DNA from: Chloroflexota bacterium
GTDB taxonomy: Bacteria > Chloroflexota > Chloroflexia > QHBQ01 > JADMIH01
NCBI GenBank assembly: GCA_015478675.1
Contig: JADMIH010000007.1
Location: 1-54,088 of the forward strand
Reading direction: 5' to 3'
Length of the DNA: 54,088 nucleotides
Shown: positions 33,202-41,702 of the stretch, piece by piece
Position numbering within the stretch: position 1 is the first letter of the stretch
Layout of the letters: every line of letters starts with the position of its first letter
Notes under the pieces: model-generated
What the model was told of the DNA's origin: nothing
Database searches by the model: none
Seen by the model: the letters and a program-made list of their open reading frames with translations, nothing else
Made by a program: the position numbers and the translations under genes

Positions 33202-35298
33202 TTACGCGTTCGCCTCCTCGCGGTGCTTGCGTGCGGACTCTATTACTTTGTCGGCTACATGAGCAGGTACGGCGTCGTAGTGGTCGAACTGCATAGAAAA
33301 GGTGCCGCGACCCTGAGTGACCGAGCGCAGGTCGCTTACGTAGCGTTGTACTTCAGCGAGCGGGGCTTGCGCCTCAACCAGAGTAAAGCCATTGCCTTGC
33401 GGGTTCATACCAAGCACCCTACCGCGCCTACTATTCAGGTCCGACATGATGTCGCCTGTATAGTTGTCGGGCACCGTGATACGCAGCAGCATTACAGGCT
33501 CCAGCAGCACAGGATGACCTGCCTGCAACCCCTCTTTGAACGCCTGTGATGACGCCAGCTTGAACGCCATTTCTGAGCTATCCACCGGGTGGAAGCTGCC
33601 ATCATAAAGCACAGCCTTCACATTCACAACCGGATAGCCTGCCAGCACGCCCTCGGTCAAGGCTTCCCTTATTCCCTTTTCCACAGCAGGGATAAAGTTC
33701 TTGGGCACCACGCCGCCCACGATCCTGTCGCCGAACTCAAACTCGCCTTCGTGCAGCGGCTCAAGCTCAAGGACTACATCAGCAAACTGGCCGTGCCCGC
33801 CCGTCTGCTTCTTGTGGCGGTAGTGGGCGCGATCTACACGTGAGGTGATAGTCTCACGGTATGGCACTACAGGCAGGCCAACCGTTACATCTACCCCGAA
33901 CTTGCGCTTCATCCTATCGGCAGTGATTTGCACGTGGCTTTCGCCCATTGCTGAGACAATCGTCTGCCCGGTAATTGGGTCTTTGCCTGTGCGTAGAGTG
34001 GGGTCTTCCTCCAGTATGTTGTGGAGGGCGGTGCCCATCTTGTCGAGGTCGGCCTTGGTGCGCGGCGCGATAGCAGCGGAGAAAACAGGCTCAGGAAAAT
34101 CAATAGGAGCAAGAACAAGCGGGTTGCCGACGGCACAGAGTGTATCGCTTGTCTGTGTCTCGGCCAGCTTCACCACCACGCCTATATCCCCAGCGGCGAG
34201 CCGCTGGACGGGAAGCTGTTCTTTGCCACGTTGTACGTAGACTTGTCCTATGCGTTCCTCCATATTACGCGTTGAGTTGAGGACATGGCTGTCTGAGTGG
34301 AAACTGCCTGAGAATACCCGCAGATACGTCTGCTTGCCGAACTGGTCGCGTATCGTCTTGAAAACGAGCGCAGTTAGGGGCGAGGAGTCGGCGGGTTTTA
34401 GAGCCACCTCTTCCCCAGTTGCAGCGTTGGTGGCGGTAGTGGCGCCAAGCTCCGAGGGAGAAGGCGCGTAGGCCACAATGCCATCAAGAAGTTGGGTCAT
34501 ACCAACATTGAGCAAACCCGATCCGCAGAAAACAGGCACAATGCTGCCGGAGCGTACGCCCACCTTGAGCGCAGCTACCAGCTCGGCCCCAGTTAGCTCT
34601 TCGCCCTCAAGGTACTTCATCGTGAGGTCGTCGTCTGTTTCAGCGATTACTTCGGTGAGCCAGTCGAGGCCACGTTTGGCGTCCTCTTTCATATCGTCTG
34701 GAATGCCGGCCTCTGTGAACTTCCCACTTGTGTTGCCAGGCTCGAAGATGAAGGCTTTCTGGGCGAGCAGGTCTACTATCCCTCGGAACGACTGCTGGGA
34801 GCCTATCGGCATCTGCACCGGAGCGCACTTGCGGCCCAACACCTCCTGTATAGAGTGGAAAGCCATATGGAAGTCAGCGTTTTCACGATCCATCTTGTTG
34901 ACGAAGATTATGCGAGGGCAAGAACGCTCTTCGGCGTACTTCCACATCTGTTCTGTGCCCACTTCGACGCCCGCTGAGGCATCCACCAGCAGGAGCGATG
35001 TATCTGAAACGCTCATTGCAGCCTTGGCCTCGCCAACAAACTCGGCGTAACCGGGGCAGTCAATCAAATTGATCTTATTACCCTGCCACTCTACAGGCGC
35101 AACGGCAAGCTGCACTGAGATATGTCGCTTGATCTCGTCGGGATCGTAATCCGAAACGGTATTGCCTTCGTCAACGCGGCCCAGGCGCGAGCTGGCTTTG
35201 GCGGAGAAAAGCATCGCCTCAAACAATGAGGTCTTGCCGGAACCACCATGCGAAAAGAGGCCGACATTGCGAAGTTGGGCTGTAGTGTACTCATTCAT
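33202..35298 (-). CDS. Elongation factor G-like GTPase (EF-G2 type)
   Basis: 698-residue translational GTPase. G1 is SHGGSGKTS at residues 16-24 (canonical EF-G has AHIDAGKT), G3 is DCPGY and G4 NKMD. Domains II to V follow as in EF-G, with the domain IV loop in HKKQTGGHGQFADV. The G1 variant and length place it in the EF-G-like group (FusA2 and similar) found beside a canonical EF-G in many genomes. Its role is uncertain: back-translocation, recycling or stress translation have been proposed for relatives. AGGAGG lies 13 nt before the ATG. It is divergent from prfA. Confidence 0.92.
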   Translation of the reverse strand: MNEYTTAQLRNVGLFSHGGSGKTSLFEAMLFSAKASSRLGRVDEGNTVSDYDPDEIKRHISVQLAVAPVEWQGNKINLIDCPGYAEFVGEAKAAMSVSDTSLLLVDASAGVEVGTEQMWKYAEERSCPRIIFVNKMDRENADFHMAFHSIQEVLGRKCAPVQMPIGSQQSFRGIVDLLAQKAFIFEPGNTSGKFTEAGIPDDMKEDAKRGLDWLTEVIAETDDDLTMKYLEGEELTGAELVAALKVGVRSGSIVPVFCGSGLLNVGMTQLLDGIVAYAPSPSELGATTATNAATGEEVALKPADSSPLTALVFKTIRDQFGKQTYLRVFSGSFHSDSHVLNSTRNMEERIGQVYVQRGKEQLPVQRLAAGDIGVVVKLAETQTSDTLCAVGNPLVLAPIDFPEPVFSAAIAPRTKADLDKMGTALHNILEEDPTLRTGKDPITGQTIVSAMGESHVQITADRMKRKFGVDVTVGLPVVPYRETITSRVDRAHYRHKKQTGGHGQFADVVLELEPLHEGEFEFGDRIVGGVVPKNFIPAVEKGIREALTEGVLAGYPVVNVKAVLYDGSFHPVDSSEMAFKLASSQAFKEGLQAGHPVLLEPVMLLRITVPDNYTGDIMSDLNSRRGRVLGMNPQGNGFTLVEAQAPLAEVQRYVSDLRSVTQGRGTFSMQFDHYDAVPAHVADKVIESARKHREEANA

Positions 35299-35362
35299 AA
35301 CGAGCTAGAATCCTCCTGCAGTAAGGGTTTGAGGAAGTCAAGCGTGCCCCGCACGTGCCTTT

Positions 35363-35390
35363 ATTATACTCAGGGGAGTTTTCTATGCAA
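35363..35390 (-). promoter_or_regulatory. Promoter of the EF-G-like gene
   Basis: TTGCAT (35390-35385), 16-bp spacer, TATAAT (35368-35363) on the minus strand; leader about 58 nt. Confidence 0.6.
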
Positions 35391-35421
35391 GGTGTGTTAT
35401 AAACGGTCTGGACTTATCAAC

Positions 35422-35450
35422 TTGACTGAGCCCCTCCGAGCGCGTATAAT
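35422..35450 (+). promoter_or_regulatory. Promoter of prfA operon
   Basis: TTGACT (35422-35427), 17-bp spacer, TATAAT (35445-35450). The ~55-nt leader holds a small hairpin (about 35473-35494) and lacks a clear Shine-Dalgarno. Confidence 0.7.
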
Positions 35451-35512
35451 TCTATGTTGAAGATTAATAGCCCTGCTTCGAAAAAGCGGGCGTTGGGACC
35501 TTTGGGAATACA

Positions 35513-36598
35513 ATGATAGACGAGAAATTACAAAGTATAGAGCAGCGCTATGTGCAGCTTGAGGAGATGATGGCCGGGCCGGAGGTGGCTACTGATCCGA
35601 AGCAGCTAATGGACCTGGGGCGCGAGCGTGTCGAGCTTCAGGACCTGGTCGAGGCGTACCGGCGTTACCGAGACACATCGCACGAGATTACAGAGACCGA
35701 GAGCTTGCTGCGAAGCGACGGCGCGGACCCTGAGCTTGCTGAGCTGGCCCACGCTGAGATCGAGCGGTTGCAGAAAGAACGCAACGCTTACATGGATGAG
35801 ATCAAGCGCCTGCTCCTGCCTAAAGACCCAACCGACGACAAGAACGTGATCATCGAGATCAGGGCGGGGGCAGGTGGCGACGAGGCGGCTCTCTTCGCCG
35901 CCGAGCTGTTCACCATGTACGTACGCTACGCCGAGAAGCGGCGCTGGAAAACCGAGGTCCTTTCGAGCAACCCCAGCGGCATCGGCGGCATGAAGGAAAT
36001 CATTTTCGAGGTAAAGGGGAAGCGCGCATACAGCCACTTCAAGTTCGAAAGCGGCGTGCACCGCGTGCAACGCGTACCCGTCACCGAGTCGCAGGGGCGC
36101 ATTCACACTTCTACCGCCACAGTTTCGGTCATGCCGGAGGCTGACGAGGTTGACGTAGAGTTGCGTGATGAGGAGATCAAGGTAGATGTATACCGCTCCG
36201 GCGGGCACGGCGGCCAGAGCGTAAACACAACCGACTCGGCGGTGCGCCTCACGCACATACCAACGGGTGTGGTGGTTATCTGCCAGGATGAGCGAAGCCA
36301 GCTAAAGAACAAGATCAAGGCCATGACTGTGTTGCGCTCGCGCCTCTACGAGATGGAGCTTGCGCGGCACCAGCAGGAGCTTGGCGATGAGAGACGCCTG
36401 CAAGTTGGCACCGGCGATCGCTCCGAGAAGATACGCACATACAATTTCCCCGACGACCGCGTGACCGATCATAGGGTGAAGCTCACCCTGTCGGGCGTGC
36501 CCCGCATCTTGCAGGGTGACATAGACAGCTTCATCGAGACGCTGAGGCTAAACGACCAGGCCGAGCGGCTTCAGGCCGCGGGCCTTGCCACAGGGTAA
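35513..36598 (+). CDS. prfA: Peptide chain release factor 1
   Basis: Class I release factor recognising UAA and UAG. The stop-codon recognition tripeptide of RF1 (P-x-T) is present as PVT in RVPVTESQGRIHTS, and the catalytic GGQ is in SGGHGGQSVNTTDSA. The 361-residue length is standard. It does not read UGA, which matters because the window contains a gene with a predicted recoded UGA. prmC follows after 8 bp, the usual pairing. Confidence 0.97.
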   Translation: MIDEKLQSIEQRYVQLEEMMAGPEVATDPKQLMDLGRERVELQDLVEAYRRYRDTSHEITETESLLRSDGADPELAELAHAEIERLQKERNAYMDEIKRLLLPKDPTDDKNVIIEIRAGAGGDEAALFAAELFTMYVRYAEKRRWKTEVLSSNPSGIGGMKEIIFEVKGKRAYSHFKFESGVHRVQRVPVTESQGRIHTSTATVSVMPEADEVDVELRDEEIKVDVYRSGGHGGQSVNTTDSAVRLTHIPTGVVVICQDERSQLKNKIKAMTVLRSRLYEMELARHQQELGDERRLQVGTGDRSEKIRTYNFPDDRVTDHRVKLTLSGVPRILQGDIDSFIETLRLNDQAERLQAAGLATG

Positions 36599-36606
36599 AG
36601 AGCCAC

Positions 36607-37440
36607 ATGACGATAGCAGAGGCGCTTGGGCAGGGGTCGAAGCGCCTTTCATTCTTCTCCTCTACACCCCGCCTGGACGCGGAAGTGCTCCTCGCCCACC
36701 TCCTCCAAACGGGTCGCGCATCCCTGCTCGCGCACGCCACAGACCGGCTTTCCGAGCCTCAGGCTGTAGATTTCGAGCTCCTAGTCGAGCGCAGAACGCA
36801 GGGGGAGCCGGTGGCTTATCTCACCGGACACAAGGAGTTCTACGGCCTCGATCTTTACATCACTCCCGATGTGCTTGTGCCCCGGCCGGAGACTGAAAGC
36901 GTAGTTGATGCCTGCTTAGCAGCATCGCTCGATGGCGAAAGTAGCCAATTGGCCGATATAGGCACTGGTAGTGGTGCTATAGTGGTTGCGGTTACTAAAA
37001 ACAGGCCCCTATTGCGGGCTTATGGCGTCGAGATTTCACCTCAGGCTCTTGAAGTAGCACGGAAGAACTGCGAACTGCATGGCGTTTCGGACCGCATCAC
37101 CCTCTATCTGGGACATCTACTCCAACCTTTACCCGGTAAGGTGGATGTGATAGCAGCCAACCTGCCGTACGTCTCACCCGGCGAAGCGTCTCCAGAAGTG
37201 GCTACCTGGGAGCCGAAGGTGGCTGTATTTGGCGGTGGGGAGGACGGCACGGCGCTGATCCAGGAGTTCCTCGCCGCCGCGCCCGATTATCTCTTGCCGG
37301 GGGGTACTGTCGTGATGGAAACCGCCTACTCTCAAGGCGCGCTAGTGTCCAGCCTGGCACGTGAGGCCTTCCCGAATGCAGCAGTAGAGGTGCGTAAAGA
37401 CCTGGCGGGCCTCAACAGAATAGTTGTAATAAAGAGTTAA
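36607..37440 (+). CDS. prmC: Release factor glutamine methyltransferase
   Basis: SAM-dependent enzyme that N5-methylates the Gln of the GGQ motif of release factors. The substrate-binding N-terminal helical domain (RLDAEVLLAHLLQTGR, GEPVAYLTGHKEFYGLDL, VLVPRPETE) precedes the Rossmann domain with motif I ADIGTGSGAIVV. The active-site N-P-P-Y is NLPY here (AANLPYVSP), a known variant. It is encoded directly after its substrate prfA. Confidence 0.95.
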   Translation: MTIAEALGQGSKRLSFFSSTPRLDAEVLLAHLLQTGRASLLAHATDRLSEPQAVDFELLVERRTQGEPVAYLTGHKEFYGLDLYITPDVLVPRPETESVVDACLAASLDGESSQLADIGTGSGAIVVAVTKNRPLLRAYGVEISPQALEVARKNCELHGVSDRITLYLGHLLQPLPGKVDVIAANLPYVSPGEASPEVATWEPKVAVFGGGEDGTALIQEFLAAAPDYLLPGGTVVMETAYSQGALVSSLAREAFPNAAVEVRKDLAGLNRIVVIKS

Positions 37441-37444
37441 CGCT

Positions 37445-38260
37445 ATGACAATCAAGCTCCTTGCCCTCGACCTCGACGGCACCCTTTTCGGCGATGACCT
37501 TATCATTTCAGAGCGCACCCGCGCGGCTATAAGCACATCGCGGGAGATGGGCGTGCTGGTTACGATAGCCACTGGCCGCATGTTCCGGTCCGCACGGCAG
37601 GTTGCCGCCGATCTCGGAATAAGCGCGCCGATGATCTGCTATCAGGGCGCAATGATCCGCCACAGCAACACAGGGGAGACCCTTTATCACAAGACTGTGC
37701 CCATGGAACTAACCCGCGCCATAGTTGATGAGACAGAGCAGCGGCGGCTACACCTGAACCTCTATCTGGACGACAGCCTCTATGTAGCGCGTATGTCGCC
37801 CGAAGCAGCATTCTACTCAAGTATCAACCTCGATCTGCCGGTGAACGAGGTGGGCGATCTCAACAGGTGGTTGGATAAACAGGGCGGAGCTGAGCCTACC
37901 AAGCTGGTGATAGTCACCAACCAAAGCGACACCGATGAGACGCTACGGCTCTTTACTGAGATTTACGGCGACAGCTTGCAGGTAACCAAATCACACCCCC
38001 GCTTCACAGAGTTCACCAACGTAGAGTGCTCCAAAGGGCGCGCCCTTGCCTTCCTCGCAAACCGGTGTGGGGCGGCACAGGACGAGGTCATGGCGGTCGG
38101 CGACGGCCACAACGACCAGGATATGATCGAATGGGCGGGCTACGGGGTGGCTATGTCTACCTCCCCCGGGCCTCTGCTGGAAGCGGCCCGCATAATAGCC
38201 CCTCCCTTGTGGGAAGATGGAGCCGCAGATGTAATCGAGCGATACATCTGTAGCGCATAA
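37445..38260 (+). CDS. Cof-type HAD-IIB phosphatase
   Basis: 271-residue HAD superfamily IIB hydrolase. Motif I LLALDLDGTLF, motif II TIATGRMF, the cap domain in the middle, a conserved Lys in ECSKGRALAFL and motif IV GDGHNDQDMIEWAGYGVAM. Substrates of the family are sugar phosphates, nucleotides or PLP. It starts 4 bp after prmC, so it belongs to the prfA operon. Confidence 0.92.
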   Translation: MTIKLLALDLDGTLFGDDLIISERTRAAISTSREMGVLVTIATGRMFRSARQVAADLGISAPMICYQGAMIRHSNTGETLYHKTVPMELTRAIVDETEQRRLHLNLYLDDSLYVARMSPEAAFYSSINLDLPVNEVGDLNRWLDKQGGAEPTKLVIVTNQSDTDETLRLFTEIYGDSLQVTKSHPRFTEFTNVECSKGRALAFLANRCGAAQDEVMAVGDGHNDQDMIEWAGYGVAMSTSPGPLLEAARIIAPPLWEDGAADVIERYICSA

Positions 38261-38480
38261 GGCAGAGCGCGCTGCGCGGAGCAGACCTCTGGGGCAGACC
38301 CGGTCCTGATTTGCCCTAACCAATTTAGATGCGTTTTGTCCACTTCTAGCGGTCGGGCGAGATGATCGTTCTGTATGTCGGCGACGACAACAGCCCGCTG
38401 AATATGCTGGAACAGGCGCTCGGCAAGCAGTTTGTGGGCAGGTAAACCCCTGCGTTTTCGTGGGAGTGGCTGCTTAAGAA

Positions 38481-38509
38481 GTAAGGGCGCACAGACTATG
38501 CGCCCTTAC
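38481..38509. terminator. Hairpin between convergent genes
   Basis: A perfect 11-bp stem GTAAGGGCGCA/TGCGCCCTTAC with a 7-nt loop lies between the Cof gene (+) and the surface-protein gene (-). There is no strong T-run, so terminator function is likely but not certain. Confidence 0.55.
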
Positions 38510-38557
38510 AGTGCTGCATCTTCTATTTGGCGATTGCGAGTTGCTCGGTCCCTTTAT

Positions 38558-39166
38558 TTAGGTGCGGCGTCCAGCAGCGCGGTAGGAGATGAAGCCGAGC
38601 GTCGCCAGGGCTGCGCCCAGCAGAGCCAGCCAGTATGCACCAATGCCTCCACCCTGGCCGGTGCGCGGCATTCCAGGGGAACCACCAATGGGGCCAATGG
38701 GGGGCGCGCCTGCTATAGCCGGGTTTACCTGGCCGCACAGGGCTGCGCCGGAGCTTGCGTCATCTGAACTGACCTCGACATACCAGCGCCCAAACTCCAC
38801 TTCAGCAGGGAGTTCGGTGACTACCTGGCCCTCTCCGTTGGCGCCGATCTGCACGGCAGACAAAGAGTAGAGAACCGCCCCGCTGCAACTGCCGTCGCGG
38901 ATAGCAGCCTGGTAACCGGCTCCCGCCTTCATGTTGACTAGCAGCATTGTGATTCGGGTGCCGCCACCCGCGAGCCGCTCGAATGTGGCGCTACTTGCTT
39001 GGGTGCCTTCCACGACTTTCCCCCTCGGACTGAGCTCGGCCATTGCGTAGATATTTGCGTTTTGCTGTGCGCCCGCGGAAGGCACGTTCAGAGCGTAGCT
39101 TGCCACACCTGTCACAAGACTGAAGGCCACTATAAGTATCCTGAATTTTGTACCTGGGTGATACAT
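38558..39166 (-). CDS. Secreted protein with LPxTG-like C-terminal sorting signal
   Basis: A signal peptide (residues ~8-33, ending before AQQNANIY) and a ~120-residue beta-rich domain with one Cys pair (GSCSGAVLYSL and ALCGQV) precede a Pro/Gly-rich spacer. The C-terminus has MPRTG, a hydrophobic helix and RAAGRRT, the layout of a sortase substrate with Met in place of Leu. No sortase gene lies in the window. AAAGGAG lies 7 nt before the ATG. Function unknown; the domain resembles cell-surface beta-sandwich proteins only loosely. Confidence 0.72.
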   Translation of the reverse strand: MYHPGTKFRILIVAFSLVTGVASYALNVPSAGAQQNANIYAMAELSPRGKVVEGTQASSATFERLAGGGTRITMLLVNMKAGAGYQAAIRDGSCSGAVLYSLSAVQIGANGEGQVVTELPAEVEFGRWYVEVSSDDASSGAALCGQVNPAIAGAPPIGPIGGSPGMPRTGQGGGIGAYWLALLGAALATLGFISYRAAGRRT

Positions 39167-39488
39167 TGTATTCTCCTTTCTGAAAAGCGGCTGATAGCAC
39201 CTACCATAAAGGACGAAGGCGGGCAGCAGAAAGTTCCAACGAGTATATTCTACTCATAAGCTCGCCCGGTAACTCGGGTGACTCGGCCAGCGCTGCGGAG
39301 CCGACATCCTTACAGGCAGCGCCCGCGAAGACGCATTTGTTTGAATCTCCAGGATAACAACATGCCGCTTACCTGGAAGCTGGTGAGCGCCTGACTAATC
39401 CGGTATGCGCTATCGGGCTCTTCTCATAACGTGCGGGCAAACGCATCTAAATTAAGCGCCAGCCCAACGACGTTGCGGCCAAAGCTTC

Positions 39489-39531
39489 TTTGTCATTCCG
39501 CCCCTTCGCTCCTCAGCGGCGGAATGACAAA
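39489..39531. repeat. Extragenic palindrome with 14-bp stem
   Basis: TTTGTCATTCCGCC (39489-39502) and its perfect complement (39518-39531) surround a 15-nt loop. It resembles widespread bacterial GTCATTCC-type palindromic repeats. It lies in the 478-bp gap before the CdaR-like gene, in which I see no other feature apart from the TATAAT box at 39631. Confidence 0.6.
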
Positions 39532-39630
39532 CCAGAGAGGGTCCATGGCTACATGTGTTGACCTTCAATTTAGCTGCAATCTGCCCCGTAATCCACGCAG
39601 TTCGTCGTGTCCTACAGGCTGACTCTACGT

Positions 39631-39636
39631 TATAAT
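39631..39636 (+). promoter_or_regulatory. TATAAT box 8 nt before the CdaR-like start codon
   Basis: A consensus -10 hexamer ends 8 nt before the ATG at 39645 and there is no convincing Shine-Dalgarno, the same geometry as the glycosyltransferase promoter at 2519. No good -35 is visible. Confidence 0.5.
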
Positions 39637-39644
39637 AGAAGAGT

Positions 39645-41420
39645 ATGAAGGCTGAAGCTTCAAAGAGAGCGGGCCAGCCGAGCAGCGCAACACCGCTGAC
39701 GGCTGACGATGCCACAGATACGGGTACAAACGACCCGAACGGAACGGTTGAGAGTTTCATTATGGGCAGCGATATGCCGGAGAGCGATAGCCCCAGCGCG
39801 AGCCCCGCTCAATTTGAAGCTGTCCGCGACACTGCAACTACCGTGACTGCGCTTCCACGCCCGCAAGCCCTACCTGTCACGGCACGCCCGTCATGGCAGC
39901 AGATAGCAATGCCCAACTTCAACATAGATGACAAGCTGGGGCGTATTCTCCTCTCGATTGTGCTGTCGGTGCTTCTCTGGTTCTACGTGGTAAATCTCGA
40001 AAACCCTGAGCAAACAACCCAGTTCCCCGGGCTAAACGTTGAGGTCCGAGGCATAGGGAGCAACCTGAAAGTGGTCAGCACGGTCCCAACAGTAGATGCA
40101 AGTGTGCAAGCGCCCCAAAATGTGATGAATACACTGCAAAAGTCGGACATACGCCCTTACATAGACCTTACCGGCCTGGAAGGCGGCGTCTACAAGGAGG
40201 TGCCAGTCCGCGCACAGATAACAGGCAATCAAACAGGCAATGTGCAGGTCTCCTTCGCGCCTTCACGCCTGGAGGTGCAGCTCGAAGTGCAAGCTACGCG
40301 AACTTTTTCCGTAAGTGTGCAGACCAACGGCACGCCCCCGGTCGGCTATGGATTAGAGCCAACCGCCGACCAGGTTCAGCCCACGCAGGTGCGCGTCAGC
40401 GGCAACCAGGAAGCTATAAGCCGCATCAGCCAGGTTGTAGTGCCCGTTGATGTCGAAGGTAAAGCGGTCACTCAAACGCAGAGCGAAAAGCCGCGCGCTT
40501 ACGACAGCGACAAGAAGGAGATCACAGGGCTGACCTTCGATCCACCCACCGTGCAGGTAGTCGTACCTGTTAAGCTCCTCTTCAATTACAAAGTGGTGCC
40601 TGTGCGCGTGCCCCTTCAAGGTCAACCCGCACCAGGCTATAGAGTGTCGGCGATCGTGATGAACCCAAATAACGCCACTATTTGCTGCTCGCCGGGTGTG
40701 CTGGACCCCGTACAGTTCCTTGAGACCAATCCTGTCTCCATAACGGGCACTACATCAACAGTAGAGACAACTACTCAGCTTATCCTTCCCACAGGCGTAG
40801 ACCTCTATCCGGGGCAAACCAAAGACGTGAGCGTTACGATCAGCGTGGAGGTTTTGGAGACAACCTTGCAGTTATCGGTCGCACCATCTGTAGATGGGCT
40901 GCCCAACGGCTACGCAGGGGTGATCTCACCCGGCAAGATGGACCTGACGCTGGCGGGCACATTCTCGCAGTTGCAGAGCCTGAGGCCAACGGATGTCCGT
41001 GCTGTAGTTAACATGCAAGGGCGCGGGGCTGGCACGTATGACGTGCAGCCTCAAATACTTGTGCCTCAAGGAGTGAAAGTAGTGGCCTCGTCGCCCATTT
41101 CGGTGAGCGTTACGCTGGTAGCGCCGACGCCACTCCCACCTACCCCCACGCTGACAGAGCAGCCAACCACAACACCTGCCTTCACTCGTACACCCGAAGC
41201 TACTAATCCCGCGAGTACAGTAGCTCCAACAAAGGCGCTCGCAACTCCAACGCTCACACCGGTAGTACCCACTGCGACCGGCACAACCCTGCCTTCCGTT
41301 ACTCCTACACATACTCCATCGCCCACGGCGACCGCGCCCGCCACGCCAACCGCAACGCCACAGCCCTCGCAGCGTACCCCAGAACCAACTCTCTCTGCGG
41401 CTGCAACAGCCGCTCCCTGA
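39645..41420 (+). CDS. CdaR (YbbR-domain) protein with Thr/Pro-rich tail
   Basis: Membrane-anchored regulator family. After a disordered ~90-residue N-terminus there is the YbbR-type anchor ILLSIVLSVLLWFYVVNLENPE, then four YbbR repeats of about 80-90 residues (for example FSVSVQTNGTPPVGYGLEP and VPVRVPLQGQPAPGYRVS). The last ~95 residues are Thr/Pro/Ala-rich (PTATAPATPTATPQP), typical of Chloroflexota surface proteins. In Firmicutes CdaR controls the di-adenylate cyclase CdaA and the cluster includes glmM. Here cdaA and glmM are absent and glmS follows 283 bp downstream. Cyclic-di-AMP control of GlmS-linked wall synthesis is an inference. Confidence 0.85.
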   Translation: MKAEASKRAGQPSSATPLTADDATDTGTNDPNGTVESFIMGSDMPESDSPSASPAQFEAVRDTATTVTALPRPQALPVTARPSWQQIAMPNFNIDDKLGRILLSIVLSVLLWFYVVNLENPEQTTQFPGLNVEVRGIGSNLKVVSTVPTVDASVQAPQNVMNTLQKSDIRPYIDLTGLEGGVYKEVPVRAQITGNQTGNVQVSFAPSRLEVQLEVQATRTFSVSVQTNGTPPVGYGLEPTADQVQPTQVRVSGNQEAISRISQVVVPVDVEGKAVTQTQSEKPRAYDSDKKEITGLTFDPPTVQVVVPVKLLFNYKVVPVRVPLQGQPAPGYRVSAIVMNPNNATICCSPGVLDPVQFLETNPVSITGTTSTVETTTQLILPTGVDLYPGQTKDVSVTISVEVLETTLQLSVAPSVDGLPNGYAGVISPGKMDLTLAGTFSQLQSLRPTDVRAVVNMQGRGAGTYDVQPQILVPQGVKVVASSPISVSVTLVAPTPLPPTPTLTEQPTTTPAFTRTPEATNPASTVAPTKALATPTLTPVVPTATGTTLPSVTPTHTPSPTATAPATPTATPQPSQRTPEPTLSAAATAAP

Positions 41421-41702
41421 AACCCTAAACAAAGTGAGGCATTTTACCTGGTGGCATACAACCTGGACGATACGGCTCTGCGGCGACTAGATGCTCGCTG
41501 TATGCACCATCTTTCTCCCCTGCCACAATCCTGAACGCTTACGTTGCCTTGCATTAGCAACTACGTCCTGGAAGCCCTGTTGTGTATAATGAGTAGGGAA
41601 GCAATCACTGTTGGGCGAATGACCTGTATATATCGCGCTGTGAAAGATAATGCGCACCTGTATAGACGCGCTTTTCCCATGTATGGAGGAGAGAAAAAGT
41701 AA

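Noticed and set aside
38362..38445. 27-codon frame starting MIVLYVGDDNSPLNM
   Set aside because: Too short, no good ribosome site and no recognisable family; could be a gene scrap but nothing supports it.
38322..39453. 15-nt inverted match (AAACGCATCTAAATT) flanking the surface-protein gene
   Set aside because: A 15-nt inverted match is expected about once by chance in a 54-kb window and there are no other mobile-element signs.
41529..41541. Single CTGAACGCTTACG resembling one end of the miniature element
   Set aside because: No second end or core nearby, so it cannot be called a copy.
41591..41702. Possible glmS ribozyme in the glmS leader
   Set aside because: The ~110-nt leader is long enough to attract attention, but the conserved core (AGCGCCAGAACU-type start and pseudoknot) is absent.
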